From: Diadophis punctatus similis
Lineage: Eukaryota > Chordata > Lepidosauria > Squamata > Dipsadidae
Assembly: GCA_023053685.1 (NCBI GenBank)
Contig: JALIGW010000005.1
Coordinates: 35,154,480 to 35,218,479 of the forward strand
Direction: 5' to 3'
DNA length: 64,000 bases
The notes under the pieces are model-generated. The model saw only the letters and a program-made list of their open reading frames with translations, searched no databases and was not told where the DNA came from. This document shows positions 1 to 11,879 of the stretch, in pieces. Both the position numbers and the translations under genes were made by a program. Each line of letters opens with the position of its first letter. Within the stretch, counting starts at the first letter, position 1.

Positions 1-80
1 TAACTACATAAACATCATAACTTTTTAACATTTTGTGCAGGATGCTAGAATTGAAGCCACTCTTGAGATTATCTGAAATA

Positions 81-462
81 TAGGTAGTCCTCGACTTACA
101 ACCATTCATTTAGTGACCGTTTGGAGTTACAACAGCACTGGAAAAAAGTGACTTATGACCGTTTTTCACATATACAACTGTAGCAGCATCCACAGTCACA
201 TGTTCAAAATTCAGATGCTTGGCAACTGGCCTTTATTTATGACACAGTTGCAGTGTCCCAGAGTCATGTATGATCTCACTTTTTGCTCTAACAAGCAAAG
301 TCAATGGGAAAGCCAAATTCACTTAACAACCATGTCACTATCTAAACAATTGTGGTGATTCACTTAACAACTGTGGCAAAAAAGGTCATAAAATGGGGCA
401 AAAGTAACTTAAAACTGTCTTGCTTAGCAATGGAATTTTTGGGTTCAGTTGAGGATTACCTG
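81..462. mobile_element. Tc1/mariner-type non-autonomous DNA transposon
   Basis: The ends are inverted repeats (TAGGTAGTCCTCGACTTAC at the left; the right end reads CAGGTAATCCTCAAC on the other strand). A TA lies on each side (79-80 and 463-464), the target duplication expected of Tc1/mariner elements. The interior repeats phrases such as 'cacttaacaac' and 'gtgactta' and has no transposase-like frame. This looks like a decayed member of a squamate MITE family; the superfamily assignment is inferred from the TA duplication. Confidence 0.75.
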
Positions 463-464
463 TA

Positions 465-1811
465 ATGGATCTTCCATATCACAATAGCCACCAACTGTTA
501 CATCTGGAACAAAAGATTGCTGCTTACATTCTGATTCATTCTGCCTTCTATCCAGATTAAATATATTTTGGAATGACCATATACATATTGAAACCAGTTA
601 CTTTTATCAATAGTAAAAAGACATGTAAAATCTAAATTATTTTATCTTGTGATGTGAGTTAATTTAGTTTCAGATATAGGCTGGTTTTGGGCTGAAATCA
701 TGTGGATCTTTGAAGAAATGCGATTTGATAGAAAAATCATGCAAATAAATCCATTGGTGTATGTAGCATAAGTTCACCTTTTGGAAAAACAGTCTTTGGA
801 AAACAAGTACATGTCTGATGTAGTTACTACAAAATGTTACCAAAAGAAAATCAGTTGATATATCTGCTTTTTCTGTCATGCTTCTAGAGACTCTGTCGAA
901 ATATTATACTCACATTTCAGAGAAACTGACATGGTTCCTTACAAAATCAAAAGTGTAGATATATACATTAAATATACAGATTGAATAGGTCTTTGCAGCA
1001 GATTAGATTTTCCAAGGAAATTACTTGCAAATGTCTTGAAAAACAGACAATTCAGAGACATGATTAATGAAGAATTAATACTGAATTAGATAATTTCTAC
1101 ATAAAATATGTAGGAAATCTCCATGGTTGAACAGCTTTGAACACAAATAGTTGAATTAAATATATTCATAGCTGTAAACACAATTTTAAAATGTAAAATA
1201 ACTATAAATAAAATTTGAAAAGATATATTTAGAGGATTTTTTTTAAAAAAAAATCTTGTCTGCTCCTTTTTATTTATCACACTCCAATTAATATATAAAC
1301 TGACAACATGACTTAAAAGAGTCAAAATAACAAATGCTTGGCTTAAGAAAGAAAATCATCAAAAGTTCTCCCATATCACTTATCTTAAACAAAGTTCTTG
1401 ATTTATATGATTATCAGTTATTTAAATGACAACTGACACACATATACATTTAATGCTCCTGTTTGGCAGCCACTGAAAATGAAAGGTTTGAATTCAGTGA
1501 CAAGAGAGATGAGAGTGAAGATATTTAAATCCTTTAAAGATGAAGGAATGGAAGGAATGGAAGAACCTGGGGGAAGAATCAAAACAGGAACCAGACCAGA
1601 GTAATTTTGTAGCCACAAATGGACTTAGTCCAACCCTTCTTGAACCCTGTTAACTCTTACTGTATATAGCACCAAAATAGTGCTAACCATTCATTGAGTA
1701 GATTCCTGGGCATAGGCGTGAGTAATAAATCAGTTTACCAGCAATTGGAACTTCACATGTGGTCCTGGTCTTTCGTGCCTAACAGAAGAAGATAAATATC
1801 TAGCTAAAAGC
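465..1811. other. AT-rich unique sequence, no gene seen
   Basis: Only short, compositionally random open frames are present. I saw no splice-bounded exon, repeat family or RNA gene here. Confidence 0.5.
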
Positions 1812-1812
1812 T

Positions 1813-1883
<71 letters not shown>

Positions 1884-1995
1884 GGATGGATGGATGGATG
1901 GATGGATGGATGGATGGATGGATGGATGGATGGATGGATGGATGGATGGATGGATGGATGGATGGATGGATGGATGGATGGATGGATGGATGGAT
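1812..1995. repeat. Compound (GATA)n-(GGAT)n microsatellite
   Basis: About 18 GATA units run to about 1883 and then switch cleanly to about 28 GGAT/GATG units. The unit change is a single substitution (A to G) spread through half of the array. The long SIHP-rich frames on the minus strand are translation artefacts of this tract. Confidence 0.97.
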
Positions 1996-2605
1996 AGCCA
2001 TCTAGCTAGGTAGCTAGCTATGTTCTTCAACTGTCAGCTAGCTTGTTGGAAGACAGACAGAATCACAATGCCTGCTTAAAATGTAAAATGTTGGATATTA
2101 CTGATTAAAATGCACATATCTATGTAACGTTGTTTATGACAACCTCAAATTTCAATGTTGCCCCTTTTTAGTTCCTTGGTAGAAAAACCTAATCTCTTGA
2201 TATAGTTGGTTCAAACAGTAATTAAGTAATTTTGTTTTGGATTTTTTTTCACCTATTCATCATACTGTTTCTTAATTGATTTTTCCCCATCTTTCTATTG
2301 CTTTGAATATATCTAAAGAAAACCTTTGTGTTGTTTGGCATATTAGTCAATCTCAGCTTATTCTGAGTTTTTGCTTTTCTAACATCTTCTTAATCTTATT
2401 GTTGTCTTTATTTCTATTCTGATTTGAATTCTTTGCAATTATGCTTTTGGTATATCCTTTTCTAGGAACTCCCACTGGTCTTGAATTCTTTTTCTCACTA
2501 GTTTTTCCTACCAGAAATCTACTAATAATGACCGAGCTTCTGGATTTTTTTTTATTTCAATTACACCCAGCTTTAGTTTTTTTTACTTAAATAAAGGAAT
2601 CTCAG

Positions 2606-3203
2606 CAGTGGTGGGTTGCTGCCAGTTTGGACCAGTTTGCCCGTACCAGTGGTGGAAATTTGCCCCCGCTCACTGAACCAGTAGTGATGGCCAGCTGGCC
2701 ATGCCCCCGAACTGGTCCTCCAGTCGCCACTCCTTGAAAGCGGCTGGCAAAGAACCCTCTGCGCATGCACTACCGACACAATGCAGACCAGTAGGGAGGG
2801 TAAGTGGAACCCACCCCTGAATCCAGGGGCAGGTTGCTCTTACCTCACTACCGGTGTGCTGTGTGTGCATCAGTATGTTGCGCGTGTGCAAAATTTTGCT
2901 TCTGCGCATGCGTGGAAGCAAAATCTCACCAAAATCTCATGAGGGGACGCTCATGTGCGCGCAATTTCAGTGATTTCTTGCTTCCGCGCATGCGCGGAAG
3001 CCAAATCTCGCCGGAATCTCGCGAGTTTTTGCTTCTGCACATGCACAGGAAGCAAAAAAAGCCAAAAAAATGTGGGAAAAAGATGGCGCCACGCGACGGA
3101 CTGGCGAAGACAGCACCAGAGCCGTCGCGCACAAATTGCATAATCGGCGGCTCCCTACCGGAACGGCACACTGGACCGCACCTGTAGGAGCCTACCCCAC
3201 CTG
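2606..3203. mobile_element. hAT-type non-autonomous transposon (snake GGTGGGTT family), 598 bp
   Basis: It starts CAGTGGTGGGTTGC and ends with the inverted counterpart GCCTACCCCACCTG. It is flanked by an exact 8-bp duplication AATCTCAG (2598-2605 and 3204-3211), the hAT signature. The interior is CpG-rich compared with the AT-rich surroundings and carries repeated palindromic blocks around GCGCATGCGC (near 2903 and 2985). No transposase frame is visible, so it would depend on an autonomous relative. Two shorter relatives lie at 12949 and 18811. Confidence 0.9.
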
Positions 3204-3211
3204 AATCTCAG

Positions 3212-3742
3212 CATAACATGTTTGCTTTCCTGCAAAGCCCTTATTTTAAATTCCTTGACTAAATCATTTCTGCTGATTAACATGAAGTCAAGGATAGCTG
3301 ACCTTTTGCTGCTTTCTTCTGCTCTGCAAAGGAAACTACTAGCAAGAATTCTTGGCAGGATTGCAGAATTCTTGGCAGGCAATTCTTTGCAGAATTTCAA
3401 AGAAGCAGAATATGTTCATATAAACAGAAGACAGTGAAGCATAAAGAAGACATCTAAAAAAAGGAAGCTTCAGATAAAAAAGGATTTTGGTACATTGGAA
3501 CTGAAAACTTCGCAGTAATGAGTGCCAATAAATTTAGGCAAGGAAATGTCATCAGAAAATATGCTGGTATCCTTGACCCTTATGAAGCATGTTGCTGCTA
3601 AAATAGGAAGATGGGCAATTGCTTTTTGGCAATATTTGCTTATACTGTATGTCTTTATTGTTAAAATGTTATTTAACAGGGGAAAGTTTTATTATCAAAT
3701 AATCATGACACATTTGTGGGGAATATGTATACTTTTGTAAAC

Positions 3743-3744
<2 letters not shown>
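3212..3744. other. Unique sequence, no gene seen
   Basis: This holds a short tandem duplication around 'attcttggcagga' (about 3345-3380). Nothing else is recognisable. Confidence 0.5.

Positions 3745-3745
<1 letters not shown>

Positions 3746-3804
<59 letters not shown>
3746..3804. repeat. (CA)n microsatellite
   Basis: An uninterrupted CA run of about 29 units. Confidence 0.98.
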
Positions 3805-3805
<1 letters not shown>

Positions 3806-3929
3806 TGTACCTGTTAACTTTGTAATATATGAACTAACCCCAAGAAAGAGGAAGAAATCTATGGAGCTCCAACATTTTAGACTGCAAAATAAAATAAAAT
3901 AATAATAAAAAAATCTGATAAGCTGCTCA

Positions 3930-4258
3930 AGGGTGTCATTATAAAGGGAATGGGATGGTGCAGCATTAAGAACTGTAATTACTATCGAAGATGTCTCCTC
4001 CTTAGGTAATATTTCCTTTGGGCGCATTACTCTCTTTCTCAGTGTTTGGTCCGGCTTATGCGCCACTTTGTCTCCATGTGCTGAGAGGATGCGTGCGGCA
4101 GTTTAGGATACCCCCTGTACATATGGGAGCACCCTACATGTAGCAGTTCCACTGGCACCTTAAATAGGCTGTCGGACCCTAGGTGTAGTACACCTTTGGA
4201 TAAAGTCCATTGAGTATCCATTGAGCTTGCAGACCTGATAGAGATATGCCTGCTCCTT
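3930..4258 (-). pseudogene. Penelope-like element fragment (RT C-terminus to linker), minus arm
   Basis: Read on the minus strand, this encodes the conserved stretch that follows the reverse transcriptase core of Penelope-like elements. It includes VCKLNGYSMDFIQRC, then LPYVQGVS, a stop codon, TAARILSAHGDKVAHKPDQT and TLRKRVMRPKEILPKEET. The last part normally leads into a GIY-YIG endonuclease domain, but similarity is lost at about 3975. The copy is dead: it has in-frame stops and a frame change, and both ends of the protein are missing. Its 5' side abuts an inverted partner copy that starts at 4259. The family call rests on these motifs and their order. Confidence 0.75.
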
Positions 4259-4354
4259 GGTCTGCAAGCTCAATGGATACTCAATGGACTTTATCCAAAG
4301 GTGTACTACACCTAGGGTCCAACAGCCTATTGAAGGTGCCAGTAGAACTGCTAC
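4140..4354. repeat. Long inverted repeat, 96-bp arms, about 23-bp loop
   Basis: Arms 4140-4235 and 4259-4354 are nearly perfect reverse complements, with a handful of mismatches. They arise because the two Penelope-like fragments sit head to head and share the same 5' start. A 5' inversion of this kind is typical of target-primed reverse transcription with twin priming. Confidence 0.9.
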
Positions 4355-4690
4355 GAACAAGATAGCAAATTGCAATGGTTGACAGGCTAACATCATCCCC
4401 CACAGATAAGCAGTCTAGGAGGGCGGAAACAGTAGGAATCAAGCTTCCATCAACCAGCATGACGACAGCAAAAACAACACAGCTAATTACAAGTGGGAGA
4501 CAGCTGGAAGGGCCTATTATGCACGCAATGGCCATATTGATTAATGGCATATAAAGGCAGAGATCTCCGTAATGGTAGTTTAATACTCTGACGATGTCAG
4601 CAGATGACTGACGAAAGCTTAGTAGAATAAAATTTTAATTATTTTAGTTCTGGAGTTTGCAAGAATGTCTGTTTCTTTCTTTACAAATGT
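4259..4690 (+). pseudogene. Penelope-like element fragment, plus arm with 3' tail
   Basis: The first 96 bases repeat the minus arm in inverted orientation and encode VCKLNGYSMDFIQRCTTPRV again. After about 32 more codons the frame stops. The sequence then jumps to what looks like the element's 3' region, including a hammerhead-like core at 4588-4616. The central part (rest of the linker and the endonuclease) is deleted relative to a full element. Right boundary uncertain. Confidence 0.65.
4588..4616 (+). other. Hammerhead-ribozyme-like core in Penelope-like tail
   Basis: CTGACGA is followed by a 5-bp stem (GTCAG paired with CTGAC, loop cagatga) and then GAAA. This is the CUGANGA-stem II-GAAA order of hammerhead ribozymes, with one extra U after the first box. 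Penelope-like elements are known to carry hammerheads. Stems I and III were not established, so activity is not claimed. Confidence 0.35.
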
Positions 4691-5158
4691 ATCTGGAACT
4701 CGCGAACTTGGGCTGTTTGCCTTGTCAGGCAGTTCCTTTACCCTCCGAGCCACAAGTTCTTTTCCCTCTTTTAGCTGAGCAATATGCTCAGGGAAGCAAT
4801 ATACTCCCTCCAATTTTGGGTATATCAGGTGATTCAACAGAAAAAACATATATAAACAAAAACATAGGTAAACAATAAGGAGAAAAATGTCAAATGTCAA
4901 TGCTGGTCAGTTGCTAATAACATTTTGTTATCAGATCCCATACATTTGTTCTTGTTGCTCTTGTTGTGTTGTTAGTGTCATTGGTAGACAAAGGCTGTAG
5001 AGCAGCAGTTCCCAACTTGGGGGTCGCGACCCCTTTGGGGGTCCAACGACCATTTCCCAGGGGTCGCCCTGGCATTCTCAGCTCCCCCACACTGCCACAA
5101 GCCTGGCTATATCATGCCCCACAACCTGCGCCCCCACCGCGACCCACCCCGCCACCGC

Positions 5159-5233
5159 CATTTGGGTTCTTTTACCCTCTGCGCATGCACAGAACGCTTT
5201 GTGCATGCGCAGAGGGCAAAAGAACTCAAATGG
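5159..5233. repeat. Palindrome copy 1 inside hAT element
   Basis: A near-perfect inverted repeat with arms beginning ccatttgggttcttttaccc and a centre at agaacgctttgt. The arms carry TGCGCATGC-type sequence. Confidence 0.9.
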
Positions 5234-5537
5234 CAGCATCCAGGCAGGCAGGGGAAGCGGGCGGGGGAAGCCCCGTACCGCGACCGCCACTGGCTCCATC
5301 AGCTCTGCGACGACCGACAGGCAAGAGCGAACCAGGAGCATTTCACCCCTTCGCCCTGAATGCTACAGGTAGATGGGAGAGACTCTGCGAAGGGGATGGC
5401 TCTCTCCGGGCAGCCGCCTGCCCCAGCCCCGCCAAAGTCGTGCACGCCTTTCGCGATGGGGCTCGAAAAGCTCCCAGAGGCAACACGCGAAGCGAGCAGA
5501 GACTTCGCCCGGATCTGGAGACTTCGCCCGGATGCCA

Positions 5538-5613
5538 CCATTTGGGTTCTTTTACCCTCTGCGCATGCGCAGAACGCTTTGTGCATGCGCAGAGGGTAAA
5601 AGAACCCAAATGG
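5538..5613. repeat. Palindrome copy 2 inside hAT element
   Basis: This is the same palindrome as at 5159, closer to perfect symmetry. It contains an exact TGCGCATGCGCA at 5560-5571. Confidence 0.92.
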
Positions 5614-5697
5614 CAGCAGCAGGGTGGGTTGCGGTGGGGGCGCGGGGGCAGGGCGCAGGTCACGGCATTAGGAAGGTTGGGAACCGCTGCTGTAGAG

Positions 5698-8600
5698 GAT
5701 GTGGTGGCATATTAAAAGGGAAAGAGGATGAGTTGAGCTTTTGGAACCTTTTTCTTTTCTTTTGAGATACATTTGGATTTTTCTTTCTTTTGGGGAAACT
5801 TTTTTTAAATGTTAGTGAGAGAAACATTGTTCCTAAATGCTTAGTGAAAGCTTAAACAGTGTCACTTAGCGTTAGGAAATGAATTTTGCTAAAATCTTGA
5901 GATTGACCTTAAACCATACACTGCTGATTGAAACTCATCTAATTAATCAACTTTTTTCTTTTCCTATTCCTGGATTTTTCTCTGTAAAGGATCCTCATTT
6001 GTACCTTTTTCTTTGATCCTAACAAATACAGCACCCAACTATGAAACTTGCTTGCCCCATGTATATATCTGAGGTTATACCACAAACCCACAAAAACGTA
6101 TACAATTTTCTTTATTTTTTTCCTATTGTTTTTGTCTTTATACTTAAAAAAATGGTATATTATTCTGCATTTTGCCACTGAATATTATAGGCAATCTTTA
6201 GGAGATCTGGGATCCATATAAAAGTGGTTCATTGACCCTGGACTACCAAGCCCAAACCTTGTTGAACTAATTGTTTTATTCAGAATATTCTTTTAATCTG
6301 TTGGTATACATGAAAGTGCTGCCTAGACCCAAATTTTGACTAAAACTTGTTAAAGCTAAACACAGCCTTGGGGTGCTTAGGGTGCTCAGTCCTAATACAT
6401 TTGTGACATAATGCCTCTAGGAGGTCACAATTTTACTTTTAAGCACATACGCATGTCTGAACTTTGCATTATTATAGATTTATGGGAGTACAGATTCTCA
6501 AGCTCTACTCCTGTGTAAGCTTTATTGGTTTTTTTAATTAAACATGCATCAGAACATCACTTTGTGGACTTCTACCATGCCCTGCATTATCATAAATCAT
6601 AGTGATTAGTGGAAAATATATCAATAAATGAATCTCAAGGACAATTCATATTATCATAGTCACTGACCTTTGCTTTACATTAGCACATCTTTAAGCATGT
6701 AAGACTTGGCTTGCATTTTCCTATCTTTCCCTTCTTAATAATAAAATACCAAGCAGATGAAGATAGCCAGCTATGTATTCTTGGTTCAGATAGGCTACGT
6801 TCTAGTAAAATTCATTTTCATGCTAAGTATTCTGTAATTAATGATAAACTGCTCTGAATGTTCCTGAAAAATGAGACCTTGCAGCCTATTGTTGCTACAT
6901 CAATTCCACTGTAATTAAAGATGCCGAGATATGTAAAAATACAAAATGGAATATGAACTATGAAGCTATATTTTTTTTAAAAAAAATTCAGAACATTGAC
7001 ACTTAAGTTTATTTATCCTAACGGCCAACATTTGTGTTAATAAAACATTGTTTAGAGATGGGTTGCATTATCAAATAGAATCACTTAGCATCATCAATCA
7101 TTGTTGTAACTGAGGAATTTCTAATCTTACACTGGGTATGATGTCCCATGAACTTAAACATTAAAAATAAAAAAAAAATAGAAAAGACAATCTTTTTATC
7201 TGTTTTTTTTTTTGAGGGGGGCGCGCGGAGGGAGGCTCTGGTGCCTAGCAGTAATGAGAGGATATTAAGAGAGAGCAGAGGAGTGGGCTACTAATTTGTT
7301 TCTCAGTCTGTGAGGTTGTAAATGAGTCTTTAACATTATTGGTGCATTAAACATATTGAAAGCTTAACACACCTGAATCATATTCTCTTCTTGGAAATTG
7401 GTGGCAAGTCATGCTGCTATTATCTGGTACCTGGCTACAAAATTTTGGTACCAGGATCTTTGGACTCTGCAAAAAACAGAGTCTTCTGATCGTATGTGGT
7501 TAAAGATATTAAAGATGAGTTGGTCATCTCTGATTTCAGGTCATTTCCAGAGACTGAAGGAGAACAGATAAACTAATACAGAAGAATGCAAGAACTTTTA
7601 CAAGCATATTCATTGTAGAAAAAGTTAATCCGCCATTATGAAAGAATTCCAGCAACAACTATTTATCAAATGTGGTTGTTGTTTGTAGTGATATTTTTTT
7701 GCAATATTTTTCCTAATGGAGCTGTACAATGGTGTAGATACTTTTTTTCATTTTGGGGCAGGAGGCCTAGTTTCTGTTTTTCCGTTGTTTCGGTAATGAT
7801 GAGCTCTGATATAGTTTTTCTGTAACTTAATGATCACAGTTGATATGGATAATCTGTTTCCCTGGAGGAAGACCAAGTAAAGAATGCAAATAAATAACAA
7901 AGTCTGCAAGGGACAAGACTGTTTGGCAACATGCTTCATTAGTTTGTTTAAAAAAAAATCACCAGAATTATCCTAACACAGTTATCCTAGCAAACCTAAC
8001 ATGATCAAAAAGATATCTCTGGGACAATGAAATTTGTTTATTTTCAATTTGTTTAAAAGTTGCTTATGCTGCGCTTTTTTTCTACATTTATTATATTGAA
8101 GAAAAAATGATATGTCAGGTTAAAATATGAATTTTGGAACTCAAATTTGAGATATGGCACAGTTCCATGTATAAAATTGTAGTGAAGAAATGATTTCCAA
8201 ATAAGTTTGAACTGTACTGAACAATGGCATATCTTTCTAGGTTGTCCAATTTTGTGATATCATATCAGTCCTACCAGTACCTACATTTGAAATTTAGCAT
8301 ACATTTTGGTGATTGTCACTGCTGTTTGTACTACTGTTACTGAAGTGTGTTTTATGTGATTTTAATGCATTTTTAACCTTTTATTAATAATTACAGGTGT
8401 ATGTTATTTTATTCTTGTGCTTTCTGCCCATAGGCTGTAATAAATTGGTTGATTTGATACATCAGATTTATTTTTGGATGCAAAATTGTTTTCCAAAGGC
8501 AGAGTTTCTTATTTACATAATGTATTATTATATCACTTAAATTCTCAATAACAAGACATCCCCCTCATTAGTAATATTAAATATAGGGGAATAGGATTGA

Positions 8601-8872
8601 AAAGTCTATCCTGAAAAATTCTGCTGCTTTAGGAAAAAATTTAAGGAACTTAAAGCTTCATATTCTACATCCTTTCTAAATATCCATTCTGTATATTTTC
8701 CTTTCCTATCTAGAATTTTTGACTTTTCAAATTCCTTCTATTTTTCATGGCTTGGTAAAATTCATTCAAGCCACTAAGATATAATAGGGATTTTGCAAGG
8801 AACTACCTTTCATTCAAACCAACTTCTATATCATTTGGTGCTCTGAGCAGCAATACTACCCATAGAAAGGTT
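5698..8872. other. AT-rich unique sequence, no gene seen
   Basis: Over 3 kb contain no frame longer than about 80 codons and no repeat I can name. A small GC spike (gggggcgcgcggaggg, about 7217) follows a poly-T run. Homopolymer T/A runs are common (6970, 7170, 7205). Confidence 0.5.
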
Positions 8873-8874
8873 AT

Positions 8875-9099
8875 AATAGCAATAGCACTTAGACTTCTAT
8901 ACTGCTTCATAATGCTTTACAGCACGCTCTAAGAGGTTTACAGAGTCAGCATATTGCCTCCACAATCTGGGTCCTCATTTTAATGACCTCAGAAGGATGA
9001 AAGGCTGAATCAACCTTCAGCCAGTCAGCATCGAACTCTTGGAGTGAGCAGTGAGTTAGCCCTGCAGTACTGCATTCCAACCATTGTGCCACCATGGCT
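8875..9099 (-). mobile_element. tRNA-derived SINE (Sauria-SINE type), diverged
   Basis: Read on the minus strand it starts with a tRNA-like head (gccatggtggcacaatgg, a degenerate A box). It then runs through the conserved body (aaaatgaggacccagattg, gcaatatgctgactctgtaa) to a tail related to taagtctaagtgctattgctatt. A better-preserved copy lies at 16163. The tail is thought to be shared with squamate Bov-B LINEs, which would supply the enzyme; that link is from family knowledge. Confidence 0.8.
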
Positions 9100-9925
9100 A
9101 ATAGAAAATAGTAGCAAGGTTTGGAGTTCTTTTTTCCTCTCACACTTATACTTTTGTTTCAAATATCCAGACTTTCCAAATTTCTGACTAGTTAGATACC
9201 TTTTTGTTGGTTGCTTAGAACTTGGATTTTCAGTTCTTTTCTTTTATTGCAGTTTTCTTGTGCCTTTAGGCCCTTCAATGCACATTTGAGTCTCAGGCAG
9301 ATATTCCAAGGGGATGCTTTTTTCATCATTACACCTGCATCCAGGGATAGAGGGTGGTAGCAGGGAGGCAGAATCTGTGAATTTCTTCCTCTCTTAGAAG
9401 AAATAAAAGTGAGGGAGTCCACACACTATTTTAGAACACTCTGTAGAAGAGAGAATAACTTTTCTGCAGGTATTTGATCTACATTCTTGTTTCTTGAATG
9501 ATATTCCATTTTTGAAGCTGTAATTTTTCTTTCCTGTCATTTATATGAAAGGGCAGACCCATATTTCTTAGGCAATACTATTAGTGTCCATAAAATGACC
9601 AAGATGTTGATCTACTATTTAACAGCTTCTCAGTAAATCAATGGTCATTGGAGTGGCATTGCCATATTTATTGAGGAAGTGTCTATTTTCTGAGAAACAT
9701 TGTGTTATGTATTAAATGAATCTTTGAAGTTCTTGCTCACCTCTCCTTGAAACAAAGGAACTGGTAAATATAATATGATTGAAAAGTTGCTTCGAAAACT
9801 ATGACCAATAGGGGACACTTGTTTATTTCTCAGACCAATGAAAATAATTGTTTTAAATTATTAGCTGACTGAAATTTTGGGAGTTCCACTTCAATGCAAC
9901 TAAAAGGGAATAAAGAAAAATAACT
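9100..9925. other. Unique sequence, no gene seen
   Basis: No recognisable exon or repeat. Confidence 0.45.
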
Positions 9926-9929
9926 GTAG

Positions 9930-10260
9930 TCTTGTAATAGCACCATACTGCTCATACCCTTTCAGAAGGCTAAAGGGATATATGCAGCTCTTACCTTGGA
10001 AGGCACAATGTTTCAGAGGACAGGAGCCATGGCAAAAAAAAGGGTCTTCTGTAACCACCAGCTGGAGTTCCTTGACTGAGGGGGTACACAGCATGCCTTT
10101 CTTCCAGCATGTATGGGGCAGGCCAATCCCATTGCAATGAGATCGTTCCTCAGATAACTTGGGCCCATACAATGAAGTGCTTTAAAGATGACAACCAACA
10201 CCTTAAATTGGGCCTGGAAGCAAGCTCATGGAACAGTGGTATAATATGGGGAACCCTAAG
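9930..10260 (-). pseudogene. Old CR1-L3-type LINE fragment, ORF2 C-terminus
   Basis: The minus strand encodes LVVIFKALHCMGPSYLRNDL. It aligns by eye with FKVLVVTFKALHGSGPGYLRD of the young copy at 59818. Similarity then decays through several frameshifts, and the GRAFSV...LWN block is barely recognisable. An ancient, dead copy. Confidence 0.65.
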
Positions 10261-10374
10261 AACTCCAAGAACTGCCAATGCAAAAAATATAACTTATCCA
10301 CATTGAAGACGCAAAAATGCTTGGTCTTCAAAGATTTCATCTGAAGAATAACATATTTCTTAGGCAATACTATG

Positions 10375-10480
10375 GCTCAGGCCATGCAGACTTCAGAAGG
10401 AATATTATTCCACAAATAGAAGTGATCACAGAGAAGGCATGTCTCCAATGTTTTAGAAGATAATAATGTTTTGTTCATGG
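10375..10480 (-). pseudogene. Very old CR1-L3-like LINE scrap
   Basis: The minus strand encodes RHAFSVITSICGIIF, resembling the GRAFSVGAPSLWNQLP block of CR1-L3 copies here. It lies upstream of the 9930 fragment on the same strand, so it is a separate insertion. Boundaries are approximate. Confidence 0.4.
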
Positions 10481-10619
10481 GACCCAAAGCACATTGACCC
10501 TTCCAAATCTTCTTGGATTGGCAGAAACAATCCAGTAGGTATCAACACCTCAAATCAGTATGGATCTGGCCAGTCAAACAGATAAAATTTTAACCTTAAG
10601 TTCCTGACTTTTCTTTGTT

Positions 10620-11870
10620 CAAGCTAAATAAAACTTACTCAAGAAATTATATCAAACTTATTTGTAAACATGCATTTTATCTTCATTTTAACTTTATTGT
10701 TAGGAATAAATACAATGGATAATCAAATGTTTTATGGGCTAATGTATTATTCATGTTAATATAAGCAAAATGACATTTGTTTGCTTGCCTTAATTTTCAT
10801 CTCTAATTAATGAATGTAGGCACCAAGCAAGCAAACCTTGTCAGGGATTCAGGGGATAATGGAATCCAGGCATCATTCTGTAACCATCACTGCAAAATAA
10901 GTACTCATGCTTTTTAAAACTGATTTAAGTATATAAAAAGATAACGTTAAGTAGCATGCCTTATTCACCAAAAAACTCTAAGACAATATATTTGCATAAT
11001 TTAAAAAGAAAAAAACAGGGAACAAGAAACTTATACAACAGATACACACATCAAATGAATGAACCAAATGCTTTTAAATGGATTTTTCAAGGAATGTTGT
11101 ACATGTCGTTTCTTCATTTTTGACTCTACATTTTTGTTTGACTTCCAAAGCTGTTTTATGCTGAGACTGGTCTTTCAGTTTTTCTCTTCCATTGAAAATT
11201 ATATCTTTATTATATTCCTTGTTAACAGATGTTTCTCTGTTCTTGTATATGTGCCTAGAGTGAGTCTGTGTGTTTGTGCAAGATGCATTATCAATTACAT
11301 GAAAATAAATAACAGAAACATCTTGAAGAGTACATTTACAGCCTCAGTGCAGAAGTGATAGTGGACTAAATAAAACCTGGCATTGGTTCTTCAGGGATTT
11401 CCTGATATTCCATCTTGAGGATTACACCACAGAAGAAACTATCCTTCTTCCAAAAGAACAGATGTTAAGTGCCTTGGAGAAAATGTTTGCTGTTTCCTCT
11501 TGGTGAATTTTACTTTTATTATAGTTGTATGGACAGAAATAAAAAGACAAAGAGTCCTGCAAGGCCTGATAGATGTTGGATATAATAGACCTATAGTAAA
11601 TTGTTTGTTCTCTGATTTAGAAGAGATTATATAAATTTCTACATTAAAATAAGAGTTTTTGAAGAATTCCTTCCAAATCTTACAAAAATCTGATTATTAA
11701 AAAGCACATTTATGTATTTGTTTATGTATTTATTTCTAAAACCACCTAGACCCAAAATCTATTGGCAGTGTACAGAGGCATATTAAAAACAACACATTCT
11801 AGAATAAAATCCCTGTTTTATTTAAGATTATTTCCTCTTCTTAAATTGTGTCTGATTATCAGAGATTGTC
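10620..11870. other. AT-rich sequence, no gene seen
   Basis: The 99-codon frame at 11059-11358 is hydrophobic and phenylalanine-rich without recognisable motifs; I treat it as chance. A ttatgtatttgttta repeat-like patch sits near 11710. Confidence 0.45.
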
Positions 11871-11879
11871 TGGACATGT

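Larger units (their letters stand above)
5003..5689. mobile_element. hAT (Charlie-like) non-autonomous transposon, 687 bp
   Basis: Termini CAGCAGTTCCCAAC and GTTGGGAACCGCTG are inverted repeats, flanked by an exact 8-bp duplication CTGTAGAG (4995-5002 and 5690-5697). The left end carries the gggtcgcgacccctttggg block seen in hAT-Charlie elements of other vertebrates. The GC-rich interior holds two copies of a 75-bp palindrome (5159-5233 and 5538-5613). The 249-codon frame across it is proline- and arginine-rich, has no transposase motifs and is not considered a gene. Confidence 0.9.

Noticed and set aside
4966..5715. 249-codon plus-strand open frame
   Set aside because: It lies almost wholly inside a hAT element; its content reflects CpG-rich palindromes and no transposase motifs are present.
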